Positions 22,711 to 34,960 of a stretch of DNA of 64,000 nucleotides are shown in pieces. Position numbers and translations under genes: made by a program. Source of the stretch: Agrypnia vestita (lineage: Eukaryota; Arthropoda; Insecta; Trichoptera; Phryganeidae); the NCBI GenBank assembly GCA_016648135.1, contig JADDOH010001555.1, positions 62,001 to 126,000 of the forward strand, given 5' to 3'. Below the pieces are notes generated by a model that worked only from the letters and a program-made list of their open reading frames with translations, was not told the DNA's origin and made no database searches. Every line of letters starts with the position of its first letter. The stretch's first letter is position 1.

Positions 22711-24977
22711 TAATCGATTTTTTACATCACCCATGCAATAGCAAAATTTTAACTGCTAATCCAAATTTAATTGCTTTACTTTACGAGAATATTGTATATA
22801 AACACGTTGGTTTTGCGATGCCTCGAGAACTTTCTTCATATTTCTAGCGGTTATTCGACTTTTCCAATGCTAACGAGAATTTTCCAGTCGATTCCAGGTT
22901 ATTCCAGAGTGTTATGGAGTGTTTGAGAGATTTCAATAATGAGTAATCTCGTTACAAAATCTGAAGTATTTTAATAATTATTTTAGCATGTAGTGTAATT
23001 ATATGACTATTCCCCTATGTTTATTTCAATGTTTCTATTTACATTACCAGTATTTTCCTACAAAACTGAATGTCTCAATAGTACCTATATACGTTTCTTT
23101 AAGGCTTTTCTTGTATCCTTAGCTGCGCTCTGGTCAGTGGCCGCCAGGGTGAGAACATCCCCTATATGAGAAAACTTTCTCCGGTGCTGAATAACTCTCC
23201 ATTTCACCTACAATACTTCCAATCAGTACTTCTCACCTCTCGACTGTTATAAAGCTCCCAGTTTTACTTTTGATCTTTCAACAAGCAACGTTGAAGTGTA
23301 CTCTACTCAATTATCAAACATGGAGTTTTATAATGTCCTTTATACCTCCTTACGACAGATCTCGGTCTAGTTAAGAAGACGGTGTTCGACTAGTTAATGT
23401 TAATTATTGTGAAATGAAAAATTAAAAAAAAAAATGTAACAGTATAAAATTTTGTTCTCACTATGTATGCTTATAAATACTTACACAATTTTATAATATA
23501 TAGAGGTATATATTTTTATACATAATATTACTTAGTACATTAACATTTATTATACTTAATTAATTAATGTACGTATAAAAAAGACATTCAAGATTTAAAA
23601 TTAGTCAATTAGAATACTGGTCAATAATCTGGAATACTCAATTAACAACATTATTTTGAAACGAAATTGTAAAAATCCAACATTAATTCTTAAAAAATTA
23701 TATTAACCTGGAGGTTAGCGATAGTAAAGATGCTAAGCATAGTCGTCATACAGCATCTCTAGAAAGTCGTAGAATTACACACAATATTTCACCTTTTTGT
23801 ATTTACCTACATATATCTGGGTGCGAAAGGGATGGAAGATGCATGGATGTGTCTTCGTCGAATACGGGGGGCAGCATTCTGAAACGCGGGCTTGGAGAGC
23901 AAAGATGCAAAAGCCACATATAATAGCTTGCCAACGAATACTGTTGAATGTAATATTAAATGCCTTTGGGGTATGGTGGAGATGGATGAGATGCTGCAGA
24001 GATGAGCCTTGGAGGGTTGCTTTACTTAACCACCACATATTAAGTCACCACCCGTTCTTGACGGGAACCTCAATAGTCGTGAAAACTAGGTTACAACTCT
24101 TGCGATGTTTTACAGCTTTTATTTTATGAAAAATGAGAATCAACAATTAACGCGAGAATAAATAATGACGGATAAATCGAAGTATAATTTGCGCAGAGCT
24201 TTCAGCGGATCTTCTCGGAGTCTACAGAGCGAAAGCGGGTAGCGAGGTATCTGTCTCGGCCTTTTGATATCATAAGAGAACAAAGGATAACTACTCGTCC
24301 GAGAGGTGTATGACCTGGCACCCGTATCATGAAGAATTTGTCGCCTTCGCCGCTTCCCGCCTTCCTTCCGTCACCCGGCGAGGTGACTGCAATATTGTGG
24401 TACTAGGGCGATGGCCCCGCCGTCCTCGCGCCACTTGGTGATCTGCTGACGAAGTCGCGGCTATACAATATATGTGTTGATGGTCTGCTCAGGACTATGG
24501 CTGTGTATAGAATAACCCTCATTTGCCCTTTACCAGGTTGGATATCTTTTGAGATCGATTGAGTTGAAATCATGATAAATAAAATACCATACATTGTGCG
24601 TACTATTATATAGACCTTTTTAAAATAAAAGAATCACTTTGTAACCTGATGTACTAAATAAACCCTTTTTACAAGGATGCCTTCAAATACACATTTACTT
24701 CCAAAAATACCCTACAGATCAAACGACTTATTTTATATATAAAATTTCCGTACCAATTTAACTAAAAATAATTTTGTAAACCTCAGTACCGTTATTTATA
24801 ACAAAATTAATTAATTAAACCTACTGTGTAGACAATCTATGACAATCTTCCATTATTTATGTTGAAACTTAGCGAAATCATTATATAACAAACTTCCTTT
24901 TCCATGACGTAAATCATTCTTCTCCAGCATTTCACTTCTCTCCCTCCCTTCTTTCACTCTTCAAAATATCGTAATTT
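22711..24977. other. Non-coding stretch, no gene supported
   Basis: A family-H repeat lies at about 23340-23490 (see 14520-14690). A GC-rich island at 24180-24470 contains ACCCGGCGAGGTGAC but no convincing exon. The patch 23790-24130 is open on both strands without resemblance to any family, as at 22040. Confidence 0.4.
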
Positions 24978-25120
24978 GGTGATTAGTGGTTCGATCCCCA
25001 TACTAGAACACTAGCTTGTTAGTCTTGTGTTCACAGAACAAGCATTTAGCTTAGTGTAAAAATAGTAAGAATATTTGTACGATTCATTTTCTGTTTACAT
25101 CTCTATTTTTAAAAAATATG
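24978..25120 (+). repeat. tRNA-derived SINE, family 1 (diverged)
   Basis: A shortened head with B box GGTTCGATCCCC, then CAAGCATTTAGCTTAG, AAAATAGTAAGAATAT and TTTACATCTCTATTTTT before an A run: the same order as 6691-6870. The A-box half is deleted or diverged. Confidence 0.65.
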
Positions 25121-25252
25121 TATGTATTTAATTTTTTCAATTCCCCAATTTTCGAATTTAAAGTTCCCACGGTTTGAGTATGTAGTTAGTAAATTTTCTT
25201 GGTTATTCCACATCAGTTCATCCTGAGAAGGATCATTGTGCTCCCGATGTCT

Positions 25253-25312
25253 CACTACTCATCTTCAGCAGATCACACTACTCATCTTCAGCAGATCACA
25301 CTACTCATCTTC
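25253..25312. repeat. 23-bp tandem repeat, ~2.6 units
   Basis: CACTACTCATCTTCAGCAGA plus TCA recurs at 25253, 25276 and 25299 with the third unit breaking off into TTCAATTGG. Confidence 0.85.
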
Positions 25313-25889
25313 AATTGGATGACTTGTCACTGAAGTTTCGCACTTAAACGATCGTGTAAACAAGTCATTCAATTCACATAACTAGGTTGCAGCTTATGCC
25401 CTGTTATGCACTTCTCGTAATTCTGCCTGTAGATGGAAAGTTTTAGGGAAATTTTCGGTTCTAATAGTTTTTTAATGCGTGCGTTAATATGATGTGTATT
25501 TGTGGTAAAATTTGATTTTTTTCTATTATATTAGGCCAAGTGTTGGGTTATCTAATGCTGTCGTTTCTGTTGGTTAGGCTGTTAGGTCTTTTGTATATTT
25601 CAATTGCTTATTTAATACAACATGATATATTTATTATTCTTTTAATCTTTCCTTTTGAACCATTTGTATTTATTCGAGATTTATGAAAAGTTAACTGGTT
25701 ATAATTATCCATTTTTATTTTAATGTATATTTTTTTCTGTAATAAAAGTCCTGTTAAAATATCCATGTAAAAAAGTAAAAAATATATAATATTCCTAGAA
25801 TACCTGTTATAAATGTTATGTAAAAATATTTTTGTAAAAAGAGTAAAAAAAATAAAGAATTAATTCCGAATCTACAAAACGTGTATCAG

Positions 25890-26257
25890 ATCGATAATGA
25901 CAAGAGCTGACACAGTTCTCACTAAATTACTTCTTCGAACCTCAGAGATGAAAACCCTTAGAAAAATAACAGGCAAGACTACCCGACAAACACCACGATC
26001 AGAAAAATGTGTGATATCCATGTTGTTGTCAGTTTGGGAAGACAAAAGGAAAAAGTATTGGAGAGATCATGTGGAAAAATGGACTTCCAAAGATTACCAC
26101 ACTTTGACTAGCATGGTTAACCAGAGGGAAGAAGGAAGGTGGAAGACCCCTAAAAGATAGAAAAATAGCTGGGAGTCCATACTATAAGGGGCGGCAAATC
26201 CTGCACAAACAGTCCCTAGTGCCCTTCAGCCAGTTTAAGAAGAAGAAGAAGAATAAA
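25890..26257 (+). pseudogene. Non-LTR retrotransposon reverse transcriptase, 3' relic
   Basis: An open stretch of 87 codons includes EMKTLRKITGKT (family pattern EMKxLRxIxGxT), RSEKC, KKYWRDHVEKW (family pattern W..H..R) and a basic end before the stop at 26160. The 3' UTR ends with TCCTGCACAAACAG and an AAGAAGAAGAAG tail, typical of this class of insect element. Endonuclease and catalytic RT parts are absent (5' truncation). It is nearest to the relics at 3130 and 47219. Confidence 0.7.
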
Positions 26258-28282
26258 AATCTGATTCAAATAAATAGTGAATAACAAACACACGAAGAAG
26301 AACCAGAGTGAACAACAAATAATAAATACCCTTTACCCACGTACTAAGTCAACTTATTACGTCACATAAAGACCGGTTCAACTTCAGGAATAAACTTTTA
26401 ATGCTTTGCTTTATTGCACCGCCATTCAAGCGGCGAGAGAGACATAAAATAAAATCACACGCACAATAATACAAACAAACATGTTGATGATATTTTGGAG
26501 AGCATAAATAAGGATTAGGCGAACAGCACGGCCGCTATTCAGCCGCGAAAAGTTTTCTCTTGAAAAAGTGGCCGAGCAGACTAAACAAACCAACCTGTGG
26601 GGAATGACCTCCTTCGCGGGGAGACCTCCAGTCTTGTACTTTTTGTTGCAAACTAGACTTCAAACTTCGTCAAACTCCACCTCGGAACACAATTTGGGAG
26701 AAAATTGAGCTCGCAGATCGAATGTTCTAGGAGTGAGAGCGATTTATAAGTAGTTTGTTTTTTGGATGCTGGGCCGACAGGCGTGCGATAAATTTTGTTG
26801 ATTTGTCAAATGTTTTTTCACGAATTATGCAAATTATGAATGTACTGTTGTTTGAGGAGTGTCTGTTCAAAAGGGGCTATTTTCACTGCTTAGTCATTTT
26901 TTTCTTACAATACGTAAATTTTTAGAGAAATTACATTCATAATATGATTAATTTTCTGGAAAATTATTACACATAATCTGTTTTCAACTCTTTGAATAAC
27001 TTGCAATTGCAATATGGATTCATAAGTTGAGTTGCAACATAGAAAAGTAAGAGCACAAAGATTCATTATAGAAAATATTATTAAGAAATCTAGATTTTAT
27101 CGCACGAATTTACAATTATTTTCAAAACAAAAAAATATCTATTTATCACTATCACACATTTACCACTATCAAAGTAATCATAGTCAAAGAGTACAAATAA
27201 TATATTTATGATTTATTGAGAAGGGAAATATTAGAGCTTATCTAAATAGGATAAGATATTTTATTTGAGCAGGTATAAAAATGAAGGATTTCTTTCGTCG
27301 AAATTGTTTATTATATTATTACAGTTCCGATATTAGTTAAAAAATTCTACGTAAACACAACTTGAATTACAATTAAGCAACCACGAGTTTCGAGGTTGTT
27401 ACACCGTGCTCATATCACTGACCATTGGCTGTGTAGGTGGGCGGTGGAGGTTGTGTTATTACTACCCTTTCTACCCCGAGCCCTCCCCGAAGGTATATAG
27501 GTGGAAAACGTCCCGAGTTAGTGCCGCCTGGTTGCGCGTAGATAGAAAGAGTAATTCCCAACCCCTGTGAAAACCTACACAGTAATAACAAGGTACGATA
27601 TGGTCCGAGAATTGCGGGGCGTCAGTTAGTGAGCTCCGGTCTGATAAAATTTATATTAATTAATTTCGTGATGGTTGAGACTTTTGTCTGGTATTCTGCA
27701 ATAGCTAATTTACACAATCTAAGAATTTGTTGAAAAAAATCATTATAATATATAACAACACTGTTGTCGCACAATTTTAGGTTGCAAGATGTCAAAATAA
27801 GGTACATTATTATTATATTTTCATTTAATATTCCTGAAAAAAATACTTTTTATTTTAAATAATAAAAAATATTAATATTTTACAAATATTAAAAAATTGA
27901 ATCGAAATATTACAACTTATTACTTTTTTTTTGTTTATTTCTTCAGTATTCAGTAATAAACTTAAAATTACTTCTAGAAGACATTTTATCGACCACATAA
28001 GGTACGGTATGGGGTGGTTTCTAGTGAAAAGTGAAAGTGGTTGTGGAGAGGAGAGTTAATAGAGGGTATTTAAAGTAAGGTGTTAATTAAATTATTATTT
28101 TAAAAGGTAATTTTTATATTTTCTAAAATGTCAAATTTTCTCCCCTTTCTGCATATACGTAATACTTCTGTGTGTGATGCAGTAAAAATGGAATTTTTTT
28201 ATAATTTAAAAATATTTTTATATATACATGTGTTCTGAGTACACAAATACTGGATTTGTCAACTGCGGGATAATTATTTATT
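26258..28282. other. Non-coding stretch with GC-rich patches
   Basis: Patches at 26510-26760 and 27395-27560 are GC-richer than the flanks but carry no recognisable frame. The rest is AT-rich. Confidence 0.4.
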
Positions 28283-28740
28283 TAAGATAAATTATGAAAG
28301 CCTCACAGAGACGAAGCTACTTGCATGAAAGTCTGAATTGAAGTATTTTATACAATGGCCCAGGGCTTACAATAAATGGAATTAAAAAATTGGGAATATT
28401 GATTTTCGGGCGTATTCTTGTGTATATGTTAAATTATTCAAAGAAAATAATGTAAGCATCAAAAATAATATTGCTTAATACTCCACATTATAAATATAGA
28501 GGCATCATTACCAGCTGCGAAATCTATGTATACAATTTTCATGAGAAGATGTCTCTAGCATAGTCCCTTCAAATATACAAAAGGTTTTAATTTGGAACGT
28601 ATATACAACTTTCAAAAATTTTATGTGTGGACGTTCTGACAATGGAATTGGTGAACATTGCATTGTATAGGGTAATCACTTAAGCTATCTTATACAGGTT
28701 GTAAGGCCTGGACCATCATGTAATAGGCTTCCATACACAC
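28283..28740 (-). mobile_element. MITE family A, copy 3
   Basis: The left end matches the family terminus (TTAAGATAAATTATG, then CTCACAGAGACGAAGC). The interior runs in the inverted sense relative to copy 2 and parallels copy 5 at 61320-61790, for example AATATTGATTTTC near 28400 and AATGGAATTGGTGAACATTG near 28642. The right terminus is missing or degraded. Confidence 0.55.
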
Positions 28741-30315
28741 AATGTCGGGTTTTATTTTATTTTTAAAGTTAATTACAATATCTTTGTATAAATCATCATG
28801 TATTAAAACATTTGAAAATAAATGTAGAAGTATAGGTGGTTTACTTGGACTTTGTTTTGTAAATATGTTTTTAAAGTAATAGATCATAAAATTAAGGAAT
28901 CATTACAATTAATGGACGATTATTATGATAAAACCCATTACAATCTGAACCAGGTATAATTGTAACTACTATCTATAATTGTGTATTTTTGGATCCATTA
29001 GTATTACTGATCTATTGAAATCATGCGAAGTTCACTTCTTATTTTGTATCTTTCGTTTTAAATATAGGTAGGTGCTATTTTGATTCTAATATACTAATGT
29101 TAATTTTAATTAATATATTAATACGGCCTATTTGGATATTTGGACCCATATTTTTTTAATTTCGGACAAAAACAGGCCCATAAATTTTAAGCATAATTAT
29201 TGTCATTAAATACTTCTATGCAATTGCAGAAGATGTGAAACAGATAGCGTCAAATCATAACAAAAAATCACTACAGATGCTTTGCATTATAACTATAAGC
29301 TAGTCACATGATAATTTTTATTATAAAAATTATATTTTAGTCAACATTCAGTCGGTACATGCCTCGTCTGCGTGCGCAAGGTTAAAACTATTTCAGACAA
29401 AGCTGTTCATACTCACAGTGCAATAAAACGAGAATGTATAAAGGTATTAAAAAAGTCACGCTAAGAGGTTGTAGTACATAATAATAATATCAAAAATCAT
29501 ATTGTTAATTGAAAAAATGTTATTTTTAAATATCGGTTTCTAGTCCGAAAATATGTCAATACTAACTGTTACCATTTTGTTGAAAATTTTTTTATATTTC
29601 CTCTGACGGCAGTTAATGGTACTATTTAAAACCCTGGCAATCATGCTGGGCGGAACAGGCTTGGCGATAGCAACATGCGTCAAGCGGCCGGTTCGGGTTT
29701 GCTAGCCCGGGGATCAAACCCCATCTCCGGCAGTTAAATTTGTTTTTTTTACCGTAAATTCGAATGAATTCACGGACATTACACAAATTTACGGGGACAA
29801 ACAGACGAAATTATTATATTCACCTACATTTATTTGAGAACGAAGAGATATTGTTCTAATAAATCGCGCTATTGGAATGAAGTTTTCGCTATTGAAAAAT
29901 TAAAATGACAGATATTGCAAACAGCCCGATTGCAATACGAATGCAATAATAAAATCAATTATTATTATTGCCCGACAGGATAGTAGAAGCTTGTTTAAAA
30001 ACAGTCAAGTAGTCAAGGCCCAGCAAATGGCCGTCCATATCACTTCCTATCAGCTCAGGAAAAGAAAAGGAGTCGCCAAGGTGGAGAGGGAGGTGGTGGT
30101 GAAGGGGGCGGCAGAGTTGATTCAAGGTGGGTCGGAGAAGCAGGGGATGTGAGGCTCCGTGGTATCATATAAGGTGGGCCGTGGCAGCCTCTCTCTAACA
30201 ACCACACCGTGTCTTTATCGTATAAGCCAGACATTAGACTAAAGGAAAGAAATTCCTCGATGAATTTCGAAATTCTCTCAAAGTATACACATGGTAAGTA
30301 CATACTTACAAATAA
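28741..30315. other. Non-coding stretch with a tRNA-like fragment at ~29643-29737
   Basis: The fragment contains GGGGATCAAACCCC, fitting a B box (GATCAAACC), and is flanked by a 10-nt direct repeat CGGCAGTTAA at 29607-29616 and 29728-29737. An A box is not evident, so a SINE remnant is possible but weak. A purine-rich run lies at 30060-30130. Confidence 0.35.
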
Positions 30316-30527
30316 ATTTTAAAAAAACGAGCGAGCCTTACAGTAGTAGCATATGATGTGTAACATTTGACATCTCACAATTAAAGATATCAACTGAGCA
30401 GCAACAGAAATAAACATCAAAATTTAAAAAAGCTTAATTCCTATATAGTTATTAATTCGTAAATACAAGTAAATAAAATGTATGTGCAATTATTTATTAT
30501 TGAATTTTGTCGCACAAGGTAGGTACA

Positions 30528-31514
30528 TTGAAGGTGACCCACCACATACCCTGGGCTGTTTTATGCGCCGAAGCGTCCATATCAGCCCAACACATTCGCC
30601 GCCTGGTTGGCATTATTTTATGCTAAAGCGTCCTCTCCGCTCGGCCTTGCGTCCCAGCATTACAAAAAGCAAGACCAGGCGAGTCGGTCGCGCAAAACCT
30701 TCAATGTCCCATGCTAAAAGTCTTTATTTTTAAAAGAGGTTTTACAAAATTACAATAAAAGAACATCTATAATCTAAAAAATACAACATAAGAACACCCG
30801 AGGAGACATCGCACGGGACAAAAATAAATCAACACCCCTCCTTGGAGGGAAAGGGACAAAACAAAAATAAAAACATGTAGCACTTGTGCCAGAAAAGGTA
30901 AAACCACCGGTATGACACCGATCAGGAGAGACAACGTAAAATTGACAAAATATGATACAAAACAGAAAGATAACATGGTTGTGCAAATAAAATGGAAAAT
31001 AACGATAGAAAACACAATGAAATTAACAAGAATGTAAAGAGAAAACAGAAGTAATAAACAGAAAAAGTGAAGTTGCAAGATTATTAAAAGAAAACAAAGA
31101 AAGACCAATGTAGGGCAGCATGGTCAAGGGTACATCAGGACCACTGAGCAGGACCCCTCAGGATTTCCCAACGGGTCACCCAAATTCCCACGAACACTTT
31201 AAAAAGTCTGAAGTTATCCTCACAACTCACAAGGTCGGCATTTGTAAGACGCCGACCTGTTCCATGTGGCCCATTTATGCCCTCAATCAAAGCTTCTCTT
31301 GCATCCCTCATCAAAGAACAGTCCCACAGGATATGTCCCGGAGTCTGGGCCACACGAGCACAGACGCACCAAGGGTGGGTGGAGAGCCCAAGATCATGTA
31401 ACTTAGATCTGAACTCTCCATGACCCGACAGCAGCTGTACTGTGTGGTGGTTCAGTGTGGGGAAATACCCTTCGGAATCCTTTCTTTCTTTCACCGCCAC
31501 CCTCGGGAAGAAGT
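30528..31514 (-). mobile_element. 5'-truncated non-LTR retrotransposon inserted in repeat F
   Basis: The insert is bounded by a 14-bp target duplication, ACAAGGTAGGTACA, at 30514-30527 and 31515-31528. The empty site is seen in the related copy at 47660-47680 (ACTAGGTAGGTACC). It reads on the minus strand: the C-terminal part of the RT polyprotein first, then about 600 bp of 3' UTR ending in GGTGGGTCACC. No poly(A) tail is present. Confidence 0.8.
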
Positions 31515-31518
31515 ACAA
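31135..31518 (-). pseudogene. C-terminal retrotransposon polyprotein fragment with zinc knuckle
   Basis: The open frame includes TVQLLSGHGEFRSKLHDLGL and CVCARVAQTPGHILWDC, i.e. C-x-C-x(8)-H-x(4)-C, the usual C-terminal zinc-knuckle signature of R1/Jockey-type non-LTR elements (family pattern LTGHG...C.CG..ET..H.L..C). The upstream endonuclease and RT are missing because the insertion is 5' truncated, and its apparent start lies in the target duplication rather than being native. The frame runs about 115 codons beyond truncation without a stop, so the insertion is not very old. Confidence 0.75.
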
Positions 31519-32172
31519 GGTAGGTACAGTATATATCTATGTACGCATTTTGTTTACAAATGTATTTGGTGAATTATATATCTTTATTTATTTTCATAGA
31601 TGGCGGTAGTGTGCCGCCATACATATTGTGTAAAAACTTTCAATTAATATTTTAAAATAATCACATAAATAACATAATTAAAATAATCACATAAATTAAA
31701 TTTGAGAATGTAAATCACTAAGGGTAGAACTTATTGTTTACATTAATGTAAAAAAATAAGTGTTTATAATTTGAGAATGTTAATCATTAAGGGTAGGGTA
31801 TTGTTTATATTAATGTTTATTGGATAGTTTCGAAGATATATTATAGTCTTTTTCCTGTTACGCATTTCCATCCATTTTCACGAATTCACTGCCACAGATT
31901 GCAGGTAAGCGAGAGGAAAGATGTTACACAACAAAAATTTCAAATTATATTTATTTAGAAATACAAATAAAATAACTTGAAGAAATGAATTGAAGGACTG
32001 AATATACAGACATATTTTGTAACAAAATTCTGTAATTTAGTATTAATATGTGCTAAGGGTGATTTAACTAGATCAATGTAAGCAGGAGCGTGCCGTAAGA
32101 ATATTGAAGCATAAGCTGTATGTAGTTAGATGATTATTTTGGAAAAATAAATATCTTGGAAATTACATATGA

Positions 32173-32372
32173 GGGGTATAAAAACAAATGGGGACTATTA
32201 ATTTAAAATATACCAAATTATAGATTCCATGTGTCTATCCATTCTTAATGTTTCCTGTAAATTTATTGAACATATTTCCTATAAAATCTCGAATTCAGTA
32301 CATTCTAAATTAATAATCCTCGATGACTGCATTCACATTTTTTGAATATTGCTGCCTTTACTTTTGTACCCC
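32173..32372. mobile_element. MITE family C, copy 2
   Basis: It begins GGGGTATAAAAAC and ends CTTTTGTACCCC. The right half matches the copy at 16477 closely (TAATCCTCGATGACTGCATT), the left arm is more diverged. Confidence 0.55.
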
Positions 32373-32423
32373 ACATACCTATATAGATAGATATCTGACA
32401 TGCTACTATGATATATTATAAAC

Positions 32424-32560
32424 TGAAAAATCAAAATCCATAACCCTCGACGTTCGTCACTAACGCTTCCAGATGGTTCAAATAATGAAAAATCAAAATG
32501 CATCATTTTCTATGTAACAATGTCCGTTACTAACACTACTAACAGACGCTAGATGGCGCT
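32424..32560 (+). repeat. Imperfect tandem duplication
   Basis: TGAAAAATCAAAATCCAT (32425 on) and TGAAAAATCAAAATGCAT (32488 on) each lead through GT.CGT.ACTAACGC-like sequence to CAGATGG / CTAGATGG. Function unknown. Confidence 0.5.
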
Positions 32561-33301
32561 ATTCTCACAACCTTAACTCGCGGTCGAAATAAAAAGTAGG
32601 ATAATGTCATTTTTGATGACCAGTACGGTAACGACAAAGACCCCAGCGTCAGAAGGGCACCCTCATGAAGACTATGATCTGGCTGCAGCGAAACTTTGAG
32701 AATCGTATCTCTACACATCCATACGACTCGTATGAAATATCATTTTTATTTCAACACCTAAATATGTCGAACGACCGTAATATAAACAAAAAAAATTGTA
32801 TACATATATATTTTTTACATATTTTTTTGTGTGAAAAATTTATATTCAAAATAACGAAGTAAACAAGTAACATCACTAAATTAACTAATACAAGCATATT
32901 TATTTAATTCTAGTTATTTATTAATTTTTGGTTTAAAATATTTTATTGCTAATCCATAAGGATTTCAATAAACTAATGTTAAGACATGATCTGTTTTAAG
33001 ATACCGTATGAAAGAAAAAAAGGTGAAATGGTGCAGGAAAGTGGAGAAGAATATAGAGAATTAAATTTTGATCACTAAACAGATTAATGTTATTACCAAA
33101 ATCACCAATTTAAGTCTATATAATGAAATTATTTTTTTATTTTGTTCGTTTATTTCACAGAAGACATTTATTTGCTTGATACATACACAAAATTCATTTA
33201 AATATAGGATGATAATATGTAACATGCCTCTCGGCCACTGCCTATCTCACTAGGTATATAGAAACACCTGTTCTGAGGTAGTTTGTTTTTTTATCATTTT
33301 T
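32561..33301. other. AT-rich non-coding stretch, no gene seen
   Basis: Short frames only; no structure I can support. Confidence 0.4.
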
Positions 33302-33706
33302 ACTTCCTTTCTTTTAACTTGTAGAGTCTGCTTGCTTGACGAAAAAACTTTGGATCGATTTTTAACCCTTTTCCCTTGATCCAATCGAGCTGAAACTTTG
33401 CAAGCAAACTCGTGGCGACGATCAAAGAGATCTATCAAATATTCGTTAAAAAAAATTATGGTATAATTTTGGATGGTTTTTTCATACAACTCAATAAGTT
33501 GTATGGAGATTCCGACGCATCTGGTAGACACGGAACCTGATTATAGTATAATTTTGGATTTTTGGAAATTTTTTATTACTCCCTTTCGTAGCGTCGCCCG
33601 ACCGAAGCCCAACGCGTAGGTTAAGCGACAAACCAGTTTCCACTAGTAAATGAGAAAGGAAGTATAATAAAAAATTTGGTTTTTATGGGTTAGTTTTATT
33701 ACCTTA
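33302..33706. mobile_element. Repeat family E, copy 1
   Basis: Inverted ends ACTTCCTTTC (33302-33311) and GAAAGGAAGT (33654-33663), followed by a conserved tail ATAATAAAA...TTGGTTTTTATGGGTTAG to about 33706. The core around 33340-33430 (TTGGATCGATTTTTAACCC, GATCCAATCGAGCTGAAAC) is shared with copies at 60730 and 61859. On the minus strand the core reads as an open frame with KVSARLDQGKRVKNRSKVF. Confidence 0.6.
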
Positions 33707-34631
33707 GATCGACATCTAATATTTATTTTGAAAGAAAATACGTGAAAAAAATATTAAAAAATATAAAAGTATCATGCGAGATGCAGAAAAAAATGGAAAT
33801 GTAGGCAAACGATTGTTTTACATTTCTTAATATTAATTGTGATAAGTCGGTAATTCGTACCAATATTTTATTTGAATTAATCGTAAATTATTAAATTAAC
33901 CTTTAATATTATATATTCTAGGAAATATGGTTGCCCGCGAGCACCTTTGCGCGTTCCTTTCTTAGCAGAATGAGAAAAAGCAAATATTGAATAAACGGTA
34001 TTAGAGAAATATCACGAATTGCTTTGGGTGAGAGGTATTCAGCGAGTAGAACTTAGGAAAGCTCACGTACAGCTTAATCCAATACAATATAAAGGTGGGC
34101 TTGAAGTTAGATTCCAATGGAAAAGAAAATTGTTCAAAAGGTGTTCCGAAAAATGAGAAATATAATCCCTTTCAAAAATATTTGCGAAAAGTAAGCCGCC
34201 AAAATACATACGTATACTTGTGTATTTATATATTTATACCGATATATTTAGGTTTTAGAAATATAGTTATGAAATTTTCAGCTCTTATGCGAGGTTTGAT
34301 TTTGCAGGCTTTATAAGTTCATTTTTTTGTTTTTAGTACACTAGTCTCTGAAGTCTCAATATTGATAGCCATATTGAATGCATCATATATTGTTTGTTGT
34401 CGAAATGGTTAAACGTGTTTTTGTATTCTCGGTGATTTTTTACTTTTTCAAGTTTCAAAATTGATTGCATAGACAAACAGGGTTGGAAACAGGGAAATGC
34501 CGCTGCCACCCAAGATGAATGATATAAACATGAACCAATGACAATTTGCCAACATTGAGAAGATAAAGATTTGGAGGTGGATGCGTCCTCCGGTTTTGGA
34601 TAGAGTTGAACTCAAAGGTCACCACTCCGTT
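33707..34631. other. AT-rich non-coding stretch, no gene seen
   Basis: No supportable gene. The last 120 bp may be internal sequence of the LTR element that follows, read leftwards. Confidence 0.35.
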
Positions 34632-34960
34632 TGTAGAGTCGAAGATCTCTGCTGCGGTTGATGATGTAAAAGTCGCGATGGTTTGACAGGAATTATTTGA
34701 TTAGAAAACACAAGTTATAAAGAATACAGTAGTGTACAAAGGTTACAAGTGAAAGCATGACGTTCGAAGGTAGGACGGCGAGGGCTTCCGCTGTATCTGA
34801 GAAGCCCTGCTGGAGTGAGATGATTTGTTCTGCAGGCGCGTGCTTATATAGTCATTCAGAACAAAGGAATCGAGGGTGTTATGATTTCCTCTTTACTCGG
34901 CCGCGCGTGTGGGTGCTTAGATCAGTGTAAGTTAGGTTAGTGTAGGTTAGCTTAGATCAG
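34632..34960 (-). mobile_element. Probable LTR remnant, antisense
   Basis: On the minus strand a TATATAAGC box (complement of 34842-34850) lies about 210 bp before a terminus CGACTCTACA, which is followed at once by AACGGAGTGGTGACC. A TGGTGACC string just inside the LTR is common where insect Gypsy-like elements have their primer-binding region. The 5' boundary is not defined. Confidence 0.45.

Larger units (their letters stand above)
30316..31843 (+). repeat. Repeat family F, copy 1, interrupted
   Basis: The segments 30316-30527 and 31515-31843 together align with the uninterrupted copy 47474-47908: both start AACGAGCGAGCCTTACAGTA and share ATTTATTATTGAATTTTG and GGTAGTGTGCCGC. A retrotransposon (30528-31514) splits this copy. 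The right part also carries an internal duplication of about 70 bp (GAGAATGT.AATCA.TAAGGG twice). Confidence 0.75.

Noticed and set aside
25253..25312. CRISPR-like array
   Set aside because: The 23-bp units are directly contiguous without spacers, and the genome is eukaryotic.
30774..31108. 113-codon hydrophobic minus-strand frame resembling a membrane protein
   Set aside because: It is the 3' UTR of the retrotransposon inserted at 30528-31514, downstream of the polyprotein stop.
34925..34955. TTAGG-like telomeric repeats (also at 10595)
   Set aside because: Only two or three imperfect units; arthropod telomeres are long perfect arrays.
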